Source of the DNA: Pseudomonas sp. UBA5706
GTDB lineage: Bacteria; Pseudomonadota; Gammaproteobacteria; Pseudomonadales; Pseudomonadaceae
Reading direction: 5' to 3'
Assembly: GCF_002419965.1 (NCBI RefSeq)
Contig: NZ_DIHC01000033.1
Location: 92,175 to 156,174, forward strand
Length of the DNA: 64,000 nucleotides
A program made the position numbers and the translations under genes. The notes beneath the pieces were generated by a model, which was not told where the DNA came from, did not search any database, and saw only the letters and a program-made list of their open reading frames with translations. Numbering within the stretch: position 1 is the first letter of the stretch; every line of letters begins with the position of its first letter. Positions 45,321-54,838 of the stretch are shown piece after piece.

Positions 45321-46604
45321 ATGTCCCGTTCTGAAACCCTGTTCGCCAATGCCCAGAAACACATTCCCGGGGGCGTTAACTCGCCGGTTCGCGCCTTCAA
45401 AAGCGTTGGTGGCACCCCGCTGTTCTTCAAACATGCCGCTGGCGCCTACGTGACCGACGAAGATGACAAGCGCTATGTGGATTACGTGGGTTCCTGGGGG
45501 CCGATGATTCTCGGCCACAGCCACCCGGATGTACTGGACGCTGTGCGCAAGCAGCTTGAACACGGCCTGTCCTACGGGGCACCGACCGCGATGGAGACCG
45601 AAATGGCCGATCTGGTCTGCTCGATCGTGCCGTCGATGGAAATGGTGCGCATGGTCAGCTCCGGCACCGAAGCGACCATGAGCGCAATCCGTCTGGCCCG
45701 TGGTTATACCGGTCGCGACAGCATCATCAAATTCGAAGGTTGCTATCACGGTCACTCCGACAGCCTGCTGGTCAAGGCCGGTTCGGGTGCGCTGACGCTG
45801 GGCGTCCCGAGTTCGCCGGGCGTTCCCGCTGCATTCGCCAAACACACGCTGACCCTGCCATTCAACGACATCGACGCCGTTAAGGCGATGCTGGCCGAAG
45901 TGGGCCAGGAAGTGGCCTGTATCATCGTCGAGCCGGTCGCCGGCAACATGAACTGCGTGCCACCCGCACCGGGTTTCCTGCAAGGCCTGCGCGACGCGTG
46001 CGACGAACACGGTGTGGTGCTGATTTTCGACGAAGTGATGACCGGTTTCCGTGTTGCCCTGGGCGGGGCGCAGGCGTATTACGGCGTCAAACCTGACTTG
46101 AGCACCTTCGGCAAGATCATTGGCGGCGGCATGCCAGTGGGCTGCTTTGGTGGCAAGCGCGAGATCATGTCGCACATCGCGCCGCTGGGTCCGGTGTATC
46201 AGGCAGGCACGTTGTCCGGCAACCCGCTGGCCATGGCGGCAGGTTTGACGACGCTCCGCCTGATCAGCCGTCCGGGCTTTCATGACGAGCTGAGCAACTA
46301 CACCACCCGGCTGCTCGACGGCCTGCAGCAGCGGGCGGACGCAGCGGGCGTCCCGTTCGTGACCACTCAGGCGGGCGGGATGTTCGGCCTGTATTTCACC
46401 GATGCCAAACAGATCGTCACCTTCCAGGACGTGATGAGCAGCGACGCAGATCGCTTCAAACGCTTCTTCCACCTCATGCTCGACGGCGGCGTGTACCTGG
46501 CGCCGAGCGCCTTCGAAGCCGGCTTTACCTCTATCGCCCACGGTGAAGCGGAGTTGCAACACACGCTGGATGCGGCCGAGAAGGCATTCGCGCAGTTGAA
46601 ATAA
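45321..46604 (+). CDS. hemL: Glutamate-1-semialdehyde 2,1-aminomutase
   Basis: 427 residues from ATG 45321, the normal family length. Makes 5-aminolevulinate for haem. It begins SETLFANAQKHIPGGVNSPV; PLP lysine in TFGKIIGGGMPVG; VSSGTEATMSAIRLAR binds the phosphate; DEVMTGFRVALGG holds the pyridine-binding Asp. The class III aminotransferase at 2701-3948 is a distant relative. An 8-bp stem (CGTCACAC...GTGTGACG, 46609-46651) lies just after the stop. Confidence 0.97.
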   Translation: MSRSETLFANAQKHIPGGVNSPVRAFKSVGGTPLFFKHAAGAYVTDEDDKRYVDYVGSWGPMILGHSHPDVLDAVRKQLEHGLSYGAPTAMETEMADLVCSIVPSMEMVRMVSSGTEATMSAIRLARGYTGRDSIIKFEGCYHGHSDSLLVKAGSGALTLGVPSSPGVPAAFAKHTLTLPFNDIDAVKAMLAEVGQEVACIIVEPVAGNMNCVPPAPGFLQGLRDACDEHGVVLIFDEVMTGFRVALGGAQAYYGVKPDLSTFGKIIGGGMPVGCFGGKREIMSHIAPLGPVYQAGTLSGNPLAMAAGLTTLRLISRPGFHDELSNYTTRLLDGLQQRADAAGVPFVTTQAGGMFGLYFTDAKQIVTFQDVMSSDADRFKRFFHLMLDGGVYLAPSAFEAGFTSIAHGEAELQHTLDAAEKAFAQLK

Positions 46605-46969
46605 GGCACGTCACACGAGCCGGGCTGATCGCTACCTGGCACTGTGTGACGCAAATCCGCAAAGCGCCGCAGCCTGTGGAAGACGTCGCAGGTTACGACC
46701 GTAGTGAACGCGTTGGTCAGTCAATAACAGCGTGACTGGCACACCGCGTTCGCCAGCAACCAGCTACTGAAGCCGTTGACTGGTGGATGATGCATTGAAA
46801 TTCCAGGCTTGCCGACGGTCCAGGCGCCTGAATACGGGCCAATCAGCGCCTTGCTGCAGAAAATCAGTAAAGACTTTGTAAGGTTGGCCCTGCTTATTTC
46901 ATAATGCGCAGCCAGCACGTTTCGCTGGACGGGCATGCCCGCACCTTTTTCAGAGGTAAGTCGACTTCC
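46605..46969. other. Intergenic region hemL to Sel1-repeat gene, with promoter
   Basis: 365 bp. The 8-bp stem behind hemL comes first, then degenerate REP-like sequence (CAGGCTTGCCGACGG, near 46804). TTGTAA (46876-46881) and CATAAT (46900-46905), 18 bp apart, are a plausible sigma-70 promoter for the next gene. Confidence 0.4.
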
Positions 46970-47533
46970 ATGAATCGCACCGGCCGCACCCTTGCATTGG
47001 GCTGCCTGTTGCTTCTTCATCCCCTGCTGACGAATGCAGGTGGCAACTCGTTGTTGATCCCAGCGGCGGGTCGCTGCACCCTGAATACCCAGCCAGACGA
47101 CCTGCCAGCCGCGTTGTCGGCATGCCAGCAGGCGGCTCAAGGCGGGGATGCTCAGGCGCAGTACGAGTTGGGACAGTTCTATTACGACGGCAAGAGTACG
47201 CCGCGTGACCTGACCCAGGCCCTCAACTACTTCGAACAGGCCTCGTTGCAAGGCCATGCACAGGCGCAGTATCAGCTGGGTCTGATGTTCTTCCGTGGTG
47301 AAGGCGTGCAAGCCAATAACATCCAGGCTTATATCGTGCTGAAAATGGCGGCGGTCAACGGTTCGGAGGATGCCCTGGATCAGGCCGACGAAGTGTCCGC
47401 GCAGATGAAGAAAGAGGACCTGGAAGTGGCGACCCAGGTGCTGGGGCAAATCTTCCGCAAATACTTGCTGGAACTGCAAACCGCCGAAGGAAGAACGCCC
47501 TTCGCGCCCTTCCCTGATACCACCAAGCCCTGA
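46970..47533 (+). CDS. Exported Sel1-like repeat protein
   Basis: 187 residues from ATG 46970. Signal peptide about 1-23 (cleavage after TNA). Two to three Sel1-like helical repeats: GGDAQAQYELGQFYYDGKST and GHAQAQYQLGLMFFRGEGV, then a less perfect third. Such periplasmic solenoids mediate protein contacts. AGAGG lies further upstream. Convergent with the DUF1820 gene, 24 bp apart. Partner unknown. Confidence 0.82.
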   Translation: MNRTGRTLALGCLLLLHPLLTNAGGNSLLIPAAGRCTLNTQPDDLPAALSACQQAAQGGDAQAQYELGQFYYDGKSTPRDLTQALNYFEQASLQGHAQAQYQLGLMFFRGEGVQANNIQAYIVLKMAAVNGSEDALDQADEVSAQMKKEDLEVATQVLGQIFRKYLLELQTAEGRTPFAPFPDTTKP

Positions 47534-47557
47534 TTGCCTGGCCTGTTCAGCAGGCCC

Positions 47558-47884
47558 TTACTTGTCCGGCATCGGCATCGGAAACGGCATGACGTTGCCG
47601 GTCTGACGCGCTTCGCTGATCTTCGCAGTCCCCATGCGCTCGACTTCATCGATGCGCACGATTGAATGCATCGGCACGAAGCTGCGCACCACACCATCGA
47701 ACTGCGCCTTCAACTTCTCTTCGCTTGGGTCTACCACCACGGTCGTACGCTCACCGAAGACGAATTCTTCCACCTCCAGGAATCCCCACAGATCACTTTG
47801 ATAGATCTGCTTGGCGTACATCTCGTACACCTGTCCCTGGTTGAGAAAAATCACCTTGTAGATTGGAGCTTCGCGTTTGGTCAT
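47558..47884 (-). CDS. DUF1820 family protein
   Basis: 108 residues, compact cytoplasmic protein that starts TKREAPIYKVIFLNQGQVYE and contains VVVDPSEEKLKAQFDGV, the conserved core of DUF1820. Present next to miaB in many gammaproteobacteria; function unknown. Divergent from miaB. Confidence 0.85.
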   Translation of the reverse strand: MTKREAPIYKVIFLNQGQVYEMYAKQIYQSDLWGFLEVEEFVFGERTTVVVDPSEEKLKAQFDGVVRSFVPMHSIVRIDEVERMGTAKISEARQTGNVMPFPMPMPDK

Positions 47885-48019
47885 AACAGGCAGGCAATGA
47901 TCGGTGTTTTGAAAGGGGCGCGAACTATAGCATGCCGCGGGTTACGCAACGCTAGGAAGCTGGGACCAGGGTCCCTATAATGCGCGGTTCTTCGAATCAC
48001 CTGATGAATCCGAACCCGC

Positions 48020-49348
48020 ATGGCCAAGAAGCTTTACATCGAAACCCACGGCTGCCAGATGAACGAGTACGACAGCTCGCGCATGGTCGATCTGCTGGGC
48101 GAACATCAAGCACTGGAAGTCACCGCTCGCGCGGAAGATGCCGACGTCATCCTGCTTAACACCTGCTCGATTCGCGAGCGGGCGCAGGATCGCGTCTATT
48201 CCCAGCTTGGCCGCTGGCGTGAACTGAAACTGGCGAACCCTGAAATGGTCATCGCCGTCGGCGGCTGCGTGGCCAGTCAGGAAGGCGCGGCAATACGTGA
48301 TCGCGCGCCTTACGTCGATGTCGTATTCGGCCCGCAGACCCTGCACCGCTTGCCAGAGATGATCGACGCCGCACGCATTACTCGCCTGCCGCAAGTGGAC
48401 GTTTCGTTCCCTGAAATCGAAAAGTTCGACCATTTGCCTGAGCCTCGCGTCGATGGCCCGAGCGCTTATGTGTCGGTGATGGAAGGCTGCAGCAAATACT
48501 GCACGTTCTGCGTGGTGCCCTATACGCGCGGAGAAGAGGTCAGCCGCCCGTTCGATGATGTGATCACCGAGGTGTTCCACTTGGCCGAAAACGGCGTGCG
48601 CGAAGTGACGCTGCTCGGGCAGAACGTCAATGGCTATCGCGGCACCACCCATGACGGGCGGGTGGCGGATCTTGCCGAGCTGATTCGCGTCGTGGCCGCT
48701 ATCGACGGCATCGACCGGATTCGCTACACCACCTCGCACCCACTGGAGTTTTCGGACAGCCTGATCCAGGCCCATGCCGAAGTGCCGGAGCTGGTCAAAC
48801 ACCTGCATTTGCCGGTGCAGTCGGGTTCGGACCGCATCCTGGCGGCGATGAAGCGTAATCACACCGTCCTCGAATACAAGTCGCGCCTGCGCAAGCTGCG
48901 GGCGGCGGTCCCGGACATCTGCATCAGCTCGGACTTCATCGTGGGTTTTCCCGGCGAAACCGAGAAAGACCATCTGCAAACCATGAAGCTGGTAGAAGAT
49001 GTCGGCATGGACTTCTCCTACTCCTTCGTCTATAGCTCGCGTCCCGGTACACCGGCAGCGGATCTTGTCGACGAAACATCTGAAGAGACCAAGAAAGAGC
49101 GCCTCAAGCAGTTGCAGGATCTGATCAACCGCCAAGGCTACGAGATCAGCCGCAAGATGGCTGGCACCGTGCAGCGCATTCTGGTGACCGACTACTCCAA
49201 GAAGGACCCTGGCGAACTGCAGGGTCGCACCGAGAACAACCGCATCGTCAACTTTCGCTGCGACGACCCCAAGCTTATCGGGCAGTTCGCCGACGTCTAC
49301 ATCGACAGCGCGCAGCCGCATTCGCTGCGCGGGTCACTGTTGCAATAG
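48020..49348 (+). CDS. miaB: tRNA-2-methylthio-N6-dimethylallyladenosine synthase
   Basis: 442 residues. Radical-SAM methylthiotransferase acting on i6A37 of tRNA. Three N-terminal cluster cysteines (HGCQMNEYDS, NTCSIRE, GGCVAS), radical-SAM CX3CX2C in GCSKYCTFCVVPYTRGEE, and a C-terminal TRAM domain (about 375-440). A TATAAT at 47976-47981 is a likely -10 for the gene; no good -35 is seen. Confidence 0.97.
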   Translation: MAKKLYIETHGCQMNEYDSSRMVDLLGEHQALEVTARAEDADVILLNTCSIRERAQDRVYSQLGRWRELKLANPEMVIAVGGCVASQEGAAIRDRAPYVDVVFGPQTLHRLPEMIDAARITRLPQVDVSFPEIEKFDHLPEPRVDGPSAYVSVMEGCSKYCTFCVVPYTRGEEVSRPFDDVITEVFHLAENGVREVTLLGQNVNGYRGTTHDGRVADLAELIRVVAAIDGIDRIRYTTSHPLEFSDSLIQAHAEVPELVKHLHLPVQSGSDRILAAMKRNHTVLEYKSRLRKLRAAVPDICISSDFIVGFPGETEKDHLQTMKLVEDVGMDFSYSFVYSSRPGTPAADLVDETSEETKKERLKQLQDLINRQGYEISRKMAGTVQRILVTDYSKKDPGELQGRTENNRIVNFRCDDPKLIGQFADVYIDSAQPHSLRGSLLQ

Positions 49349-49392
49349 GCCCGGTCGCCGCCATTCGAAGGCAATACTGATACACCTGTTGC

Positions 49393-49445
49393 AGTCCGGG
49401 CTGCCGGCGGTAGCGCTTCGACGTCCGGCGCCTGCAAGCCGGACT
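49393..49445. repeat. Imperfect REP-like palindrome between miaB and phoH
   Basis: AGTCCGGGCTGCCGGCG (49393-49409) and CGGCGCCTGCAAGCCGGACT (49426-49445) form an imperfect inverted repeat with a 16-nt loop. The GCCGG/CCGGC core is the same as in the other intergenic repeats. Confidence 0.5.
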
Positions 49446-49611
49446 GCTATAGGGCACACATCGCCAGCCCTACAGTAGTCAGCGTCGCGCCTGACGACGG
49501 CCATCAAATTCAGCAGCTATCCAACCATTAGTAAGCGGGCCCTTTCGGACACTGCGCACAGGGGTTATCCTTCGTTTCACATTCACTGCCGTCGGGCGGC
49601 TAAAAACCACT

Positions 49612-50616
49612 TTGAACGCACCTATCGAACCACATCGTTTCAGCCTTGAACCTATCGAGGCACATCGCTTCGCCAATCTGTGCGGCCAGTTCGACGAGCA
49701 CTTGCGCTTGATCGAACAACGTCTGGACATCGTGATCCGCAATCGCGGAGGCCAGTTCGAGATGATTGGTGAGCCCAAACACACCACTTCGGCAGAAAAC
49801 CTGTTGCGTCGGCTGTATCGGGAAACCAAAGGTACCGAACTGTCACCGGACATGGTCCACCTGTTTCTGCAGGAATCCGGCGTTGAAGAGCTGGACAACC
49901 ATCCCGCCGCCGAAGTCGGCGTCGCCCTGCGTACCAAAAAAGGCATGATTCGCCCACGCGGCCTGAATCAGCAGCGGTACGTGAAGGAAATCCTCGCCAA
50001 CGACATCAATTTCGGCATCGGCCCTGCCGGTACCGGCAAGACTTACCTTGCCGTGGCCGCGGCTGTCGATGCGCTTGAGCGCGAGCAGATCCGTCGCATC
50101 CTGCTGGTTCGTCCTGCCGTTGAAGCGGGGGAAAAACTCGGCTTTCTGCCCGGCGACCTGGCGCAGAAGATCGACCCTTATCTGCGACCGCTCTACGACG
50201 CTTTGTACGAGATGCTGGGTTTCGAATACGTAGCCAAGCTGATCGAAAAACAGGTCATCGAAGTTGCGCCGCTGGCTTACATGCGTGGCCGCACGCTTAA
50301 TAACAGCTTCATCATTCTCGACGAGAGTCAGAACACCACCGTCGAGCAGATGAAGATGTTCCTGACCCGTATCGGCTTCGGCTCCACCGCCGTGATCACC
50401 GGTGACATCACCCAGATCGACCTGCCAAAAGGCACCAAGTCCGGGCTGACCCACGTCATCGAAGTGCTCAAGGACGTGCCGGGCATCAGCTTCACCCACT
50501 TCAAGCCCAAGGATGTCGTACGCCATCCGCTGGTGCAGCGCATCGTCGAAGCCTACGAGCGCTTCGAAGAACGCAATGATCAGTCAGGCTCACGGGACAC
50601 CCGTCGCGATGCTTGA
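49612..50616 (+). CDS. ybeZ: PhoH-like ATPase (YbeZ)
   Basis: 334 residues with a TTG start at 49612, which gives the expected NAPIEPHRF opening. PhoH domain with Walker A GPAGTGKTYLAVA and Walker B FIILDESQN. In E. coli YbeZ associates with YbeY and ribosome maturation. Its last eight bases overlap ybeY, so the two are translationally coupled. Confidence 0.93.
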   Translation: MNAPIEPHRFSLEPIEAHRFANLCGQFDEHLRLIEQRLDIVIRNRGGQFEMIGEPKHTTSAENLLRRLYRETKGTELSPDMVHLFLQESGVEELDNHPAAEVGVALRTKKGMIRPRGLNQQRYVKEILANDINFGIGPAGTGKTYLAVAAAVDALEREQIRRILLVRPAVEAGEKLGFLPGDLAQKIDPYLRPLYDALYEMLGFEYVAKLIEKQVIEVAPLAYMRGRTLNNSFIILDESQNTTVEQMKMFLTRIGFGSTAVITGDITQIDLPKGTKSGLTHVIEVLKDVPGISFTHFKPKDVVRHPLVQRIVEAYERFEERNDQSGSRDTRRDA

Positions 50617-51109
50617 GCTGGATCTGCAAACGGCCAGTCAGGCCAGCGCTCCAAGTGAAGCGCAGTTGCGCCTCTGGTGCGAAATGGGCCTGCGCCAGCG
50701 CTCGGCTGACTCGGAGATGACCATTCGGCTCGTCGATGAAGCCGAAGGCCGGGAACTGAACCACACCTGGCGGCACAAAGACTACGCCACGAACGTGCTG
50801 TCGTTTCCTGCGGACGTGCCCGATGAATTCCTGGATATCCCGCTGCTGGGCGATCTGGTGATCTGCGTTCCTGTCGTGGCCCGTGAAGCCGCCGAACAGG
50901 GCAAGGCACTGGACGCTCATTGGGCGCATCTGGTGATTCATGGCTGCCTGCATTTGTTGGGCTACGATCACATCGACGATGACGAAGCCCAAGAGATGGA
51001 AGCACTGGAACGAGAGTTGCTTGCAGAGCTGGGCTATCCAGACCCCTACGCCGACGATGACCTCGTCGACACATCACCTACCGAAACACCCCGCAAGGAC
51101 CACGAGTAA
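50609..51109 (+). CDS. ybeY: Endoribonuclease YbeY
   Basis: 166 residues from ATG 50609, inside the end of ybeZ; an in-frame ATG at 50576 is possible. Zinc motif HGCLHLLGYDH is complete. Acts in 16S rRNA 3'-end maturation and ribosome quality control. An acidic C-terminal tail follows (DPYADDDLVD). corC starts 5 bp later. Confidence 0.95.
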   Translation: MLELDLQTASQASAPSEAQLRLWCEMGLRQRSADSEMTIRLVDEAEGRELNHTWRHKDYATNVLSFPADVPDEFLDIPLLGDLVICVPVVAREAAEQGKALDAHWAHLVIHGCLHLLGYDHIDDDEAQEMEALERELLAELGYPDPYADDDLVDTSPTETPRKDHE

Positions 51110-51114
51110 GGGCT

Positions 51115-51957
51115 ATGAGCGAAGACCGATCGAGCAACGGGCAAAAGTCATGGTTGGGCAAACTGACCCAGGCATTTGCCCATGAGCCGAAAAACCGCCA
51201 GGAGCTGCTTGAGCTGCTGCGCGAAGCCCATCAGAACAAACTGCTGGACAGCGAGGCGCTGGCTATCGTCGAGGGCGCCATTCAGGTCGCAGACCTGCAG
51301 GTGCGCGACATCATGGTGCCGCGCTCGCAGATGATTAGCATCAAGGCCAGCCAAAGCCCTCGTGAGTTCCTGCCCGCAGTGATCGACTCGGCGCACTCGC
51401 GATACCCGGTCATTGGCGAGAGCCATGACGACGTGCTTGGCGTGCTGCTGGCCAAGGACCTGCTGCCCTTGATTCTCAAGGAAGACGGCGGTGCTGCGGA
51501 CGTCAAGAACCTGCTGCGCCCGGCGACTTTCGTGCCCGAGTCCAAGCGCCTGAACGTGCTGTTGCGTGAGTTCCGCGCCAACCACAACCACATGGCCATC
51601 GTCATCGACGAGTACGGCGGCGTGGCGGGCCTGGTGACGATCGAGGATGTGCTGGAGCAGATCGTCGGCGACATCGAAGACGAGCACGACGTCGAGGAAG
51701 ACAGCTACATCAAACCGCTACCCAGCGGCGACTTCCTGGTCAAGGCGCTGACGCCGATCGAGAGCTTCAATGAGTTCTTTGACAGCGAGTTCTCCGATGA
51801 CGAGTTCGACACCGTCGGTGGCCTGGTGATGAATGCATTTGGGCATCTGCCAAAACGTAATGAAATCACTGAAATCGGCGCGTATCGTTTCCGCATCCTG
51901 AACGCCGACAGCCGGCGCGTTCACCTGTTGCGTCTGAGTCCGATCTCCCGCTCGTAA
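51115..51957 (+). CDS. corC: CorC/HlyC-family CBS-domain protein
   Basis: 280 residues, cytoplasmic. Two CBS domains (about 65-190, including VRDIMVPRSQM and VIDEYGGVAGLVTIED), then the CorC_HlyC domain (about 205-275). It lacks the membrane DUF21 part, as E. coli CorC/YbeX does. Linked to Mg/Co homeostasis and, by its neighbours, to ribosome maturation. AAGGG lies before the ATG. Confidence 0.93.
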   Translation: MSEDRSSNGQKSWLGKLTQAFAHEPKNRQELLELLREAHQNKLLDSEALAIVEGAIQVADLQVRDIMVPRSQMISIKASQSPREFLPAVIDSAHSRYPVIGESHDDVLGVLLAKDLLPLILKEDGGAADVKNLLRPATFVPESKRLNVLLREFRANHNHMAIVIDEYGGVAGLVTIEDVLEQIVGDIEDEHDVEEDSYIKPLPSGDFLVKALTPIESFNEFFDSEFSDDEFDTVGGLVMNAFGHLPKRNEITEIGAYRFRILNADSRRVHLLRLSPISRS

Positions 51958-51981
51958 TATCGTTTGTCATAAGGAATGTAA

Positions 51982-53502
51982 ATGCGCTGGATCACCCGCC
52001 CCGGCTGGCCCGGTAACCTGCTGGCCGTGGTGGCTGGCGCGCTGATCACCCTGGCCCTGGCGCCGTTCGACATCTGGCCACTGGCGCTCGTCGCGCTGGT
52101 GGTTTTCTATCTGGGGCTACGTGACCTCAAGCCTCGCCAGGCCCTTTGGCGCGGCTGGTGCTACGGGTTCGGCCTGTTTGGCGGCGGCACCAGCTGGATC
52201 TATGTCAGCATCCACACCTATGGCGAAGCACCTGTCTGGCTCGCGGGCTTCCTTATGGTGCTGTTCTGCGCTTCGGTGGCTTTCTTCTTCGCCCTTCCCG
52301 CCTGGCTCTGGGCTCGCTGGATCCGTCGCAATGAAGCACCGCTGGCCGACGCACTGGCATTCGCGGCGCTGTGGTTCGGCCAGGAAATGTTTCGGGGCTG
52401 GTTCCTGACCGGTTTTCCCTGGCTCTATTCCGGTTATAGCCAGCTTGAGGGCCCACTCAAGGGCCTGGCCCCGCTGGGTGGCATGTGGCTGATCTCTTTT
52501 TGTCTGGCGCTGACCGCTGCGCTGCTGTGCAACCTGCCTCGCTTGCGCGCACGCAAAGGCTTTTTCGCAGCAGGCAGCCTGTTGTTGCTCGCGCCCTGGG
52601 TTATCGGGTTGGCGCTTAAAAGCTACGCCTGGACCGAAGCATCCGGCGCGCCGCTGAAGGTCGCCGCCATGCAGGGCAACGTTGAGCAGAGCATGAAGTG
52701 GGACCCCGCCGCGCTGAATGCGCAACTGGCGCTGTACCGCGACATGACCTTTACCTCGCAGAAAGCCGATCTGATCATCTGGCCGGAAACCGCAGTGCCG
52801 GTGCTCAAGGAGTCTGTCGAAGGCTACCTGTCGATGATGGGCAAATTCGCTGCCGATCGCGATTCGGCGCTGATCACCGGCGTGCCTATGCGCGAAAAGG
52901 GCGGCCGGGGCGAGTACCGTTATTACAACGCCATTACCGTCACCGGCGAAGGCGATGGCACTTACCAGAAACAGAAGCTGGTGCCTTTTGGCGAATACGT
53001 ACCACTGCAGGATCTGCTGCGTGGCGTGATCGGCTTCTTCGATCTACCGATGTCAGATTTCGCCCGAGGCCCAGCCGAACAGGCCCTGCTGCAGGCCAAG
53101 GGCTATCAGATCGCGCCGTTCATTTGTTACGAAGTGGTGTACCCGGAATTTGCCGCCGGGCTATCTGCACAAAGCGATTTGTTGCTCACGGTCAGCAATG
53201 ACACCTGGTTCGGTACGTCCATCGGCCCGCTGCAGCACCTGCAAATGGCGCAGATGCGCGCGCTGGAAGCGGGCCGCTGGATGATCCGCGCCACCAACAA
53301 CGGCGTCAGCGCGCTGATCGACCCGTTCGGCAAGATCACCACCACCGTGCCGCAGTTTGAGCGCGCTGTGATGTACGGCGAGGTCACGCCCATGCAAAAT
53401 CTGACGCCATACCTGCACTGGCGCTCCTGGCCACTGATCATTTTGTCGGTGCTTTTGGTAGGCTGGGCGCTGTTGGCCAGCCGGATTGCGAAGACGGTTT
53501 GA
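51982..53502 (+). CDS. lnt: Apolipoprotein N-acyltransferase
   Basis: 506 residues. An N-terminal membrane part (about six helices to residue 200) is followed by a periplasmic nitrilase domain carrying the Glu-Lys-Cys triad: Glu in WPETAVP, Lys in KQKLVPFGEYVP, Cys in PFICYEVVYPE. A last helix lies near 480-500. Adds the third acyl chain to lipoproteins in the inner membrane; substrates in this window include LptE and the transglycosylase. Confidence 0.96.
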   Translation: MRWITRPGWPGNLLAVVAGALITLALAPFDIWPLALVALVVFYLGLRDLKPRQALWRGWCYGFGLFGGGTSWIYVSIHTYGEAPVWLAGFLMVLFCASVAFFFALPAWLWARWIRRNEAPLADALAFAALWFGQEMFRGWFLTGFPWLYSGYSQLEGPLKGLAPLGGMWLISFCLALTAALLCNLPRLRARKGFFAAGSLLLLAPWVIGLALKSYAWTEASGAPLKVAAMQGNVEQSMKWDPAALNAQLALYRDMTFTSQKADLIIWPETAVPVLKESVEGYLSMMGKFAADRDSALITGVPMREKGGRGEYRYYNAITVTGEGDGTYQKQKLVPFGEYVPLQDLLRGVIGFFDLPMSDFARGPAEQALLQAKGYQIAPFICYEVVYPEFAAGLSAQSDLLLTVSNDTWFGTSIGPLQHLQMAQMRALEAGRWMIRATNNGVSALIDPFGKITTTVPQFERAVMYGEVTPMQNLTPYLHWRSWPLIILSVLLVGWALLASRIAKTV

Positions 53503-53536
53503 CGCAAAATCTTGCTAGGCAAACTGGCCTATATCG

Positions 53537-53588
53537 ATCGTTCCCACGCTCGGCGTGGGAACGCGATCAGCTGTGGGGTGGGAACGAT
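53537..53588. repeat. GTTCCCACGC-type palindrome with outer arm
   Basis: GTTCCCACGC (53540-53549)-TCG-GCGTGGGAAC (53553-53562) is a perfect 10-bp stem. A second copy of the right arm, GTGGGAACGAT (53578-53588), can pair instead with ATCGTTCCCAC (53537-53547). This form is frequent in P. syringae-type intergenic DNA. Placed 35 bp after lnt, it may also end that transcript. Confidence 0.65.
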
Positions 53589-53605
53589 CTGAGGCTGCCG
53601 GTGAA

Positions 53606-54367
53606 TCACCGATAGAACACTCGATAACCCACCCACCCCGCCGCTTCGTTCAGCAATTGTCCCATCTGCCATATGGCCTTGGATTCAGGCATCCAGCCAC
53701 CGAAAGGCCTGGCGTTATCCACGCTCAAAAAGCCGACGGGTGCAGGCACAACGTTAAAACCTGCCTTTTCAAAACTCCACACCGAACGCGGCATGTGCCA
53801 AGCCTGGGTCACCACAACCACACGCCTGATCCCCAGTGGCTGCAATATCGCAGCGCTCATCGTCGCGTTTTCCCACGTGGTGCGGCTTTGCCCTTCTTGC
53901 CAACGCACGCTCACGCCGAAGTCATCGCGCAGTGAGGCGGCCATGATCGCCGCCTCACTGGGTGGCTCGCCGTAGTGCAATCCGCCTGTGGTGAGGATCG
54001 GCAACCCCGACGCTTTGGACAGACGCGCGGCATAGCGCATACGCTCAAGCGCCACGCCAGTGGGCACATCGCTGCCCCAGGTCGGATCGTTGCGCTCGCG
54101 ACCCGAACCCAGGACCACTATCGCGTCGGCCCGCTGCGCCAGGGTGGACCAATCGCTCTGCGTCAACGGCGGAATGTTCTCGATCCCCTGGGCAGACCAT
54201 TGCACAGCCACCGGCAGGCTCATCAGCCACAGGCCGCCCAGCCCGATCACAAACAATGCCCGTGCCAGACGCGGCCTGGTGTTTCGCAACCACCAGGCCG
54301 CCAGCACAAGTAACAAAAAGAGGCCGGGGGGCAGGAGCAGGTTCTTGATGAAATAGCGAAAGGGCAT
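53606..54367 (-). CDS. YdcF/ElyC-family DUF218 protein
   Basis: 253 residues from ATG 54367 (GGAG upstream). Two N-terminal membrane helices (about 10-30 and 38-58), then a DUF218 domain with AIVVLGSGRERN, LPILTTGGLHYGEP, TTWENATMSA and VVVTQAWHMPRS. Relatives such as ElyC influence peptidoglycan and undecaprenyl-phosphate metabolism at the inner membrane. Convergent with lnt. Confidence 0.88.
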   Translation of the reverse strand: MPFRYFIKNLLLPPGLFLLLVLAAWWLRNTRPRLARALFVIGLGGLWLMSLPVAVQWSAQGIENIPPLTQSDWSTLAQRADAIVVLGSGRERNDPTWGSDVPTGVALERMRYAARLSKASGLPILTTGGLHYGEPPSEAAIMAASLRDDFGVSVRWQEGQSRTTWENATMSAAILQPLGIRRVVVVTQAWHMPRSVWSFEKAGFNVVPAPVGFLSVDNARPFGGWMPESKAIWQMGQLLNEAAGWVGYRVFYR

Positions 54368-54454
54368 CGAGCATCTCCAAAAAGATGCCCGAAGCCTAAA
54401 AGGATTGACGTTAAGCAACAATGCTTAATCAGACGGGCTTAACACCCGCGAGCT

Positions 54455-54838
54455 TTACCGCTTGAAATGTTTGCTGGAACTGTAGCGACTCAACTTTGCC
54501 GATACCTTGGCGCGACGCTGGTCCTTCAACCACACGACAGTGGCTGAGGGGCGCTGGGCGCGGGCCGGTTCCGTGGGCTCCCTCGACGTATTGGAATTCC
54601 TTTGCTTCGCATCGGGTGAGAGCTCCGTGACGACAGCATCGCTTTTCTCGGTTCTGTCCAGATATGCCTCGATGATTTGGAATTCAGCGTGACTCAAACC
54701 ACGCAATTCCAATTCAGCGGGGTGTTCATTGCGAAGCCGGACTGCTGTTTTCGCCGTGTCCAGGGCAAGCCCAAGACGATCGATCAAACGGTCATACAGA
54801 TCAGGGTTCTTGTTAACTTGATGCCGCAGCTCTGCCAT
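54455..54838 (-). CDS. Hypothetical protein, basic C-terminus
   Basis: 127 residues. The N-terminal half is helical (MAELRHQVNKNPDLYDRLID onward). The middle is polar and low in complexity, and the tail is Lys/Arg/Ser-rich (KDQRRAKVSAKLSRYSSSK). No family recognised; the composition suits a nucleic-acid-associated protein, but this is only an impression. AACGG lies ahead of the ATG as a weak ribosome site. Confidence 0.55.
   Translation of the reverse strand: MAELRHQVNKNPDLYDRLIDRLGLALDTAKTAVRLRNEHPAELELRGLSHAEFQIIEAYLDRTEKSDAVVTELSPDAKQRNSNTSREPTEPARAQRPSATVVWLKDQRRAKVSAKLSRYSSSKHFKR

Noticed and set aside
47975..49321. 448-codon minus-strand frame opposite miaB
   Set aside because: miaB on the plus strand has all cluster cysteines; the antisense frame has no recognisable features.
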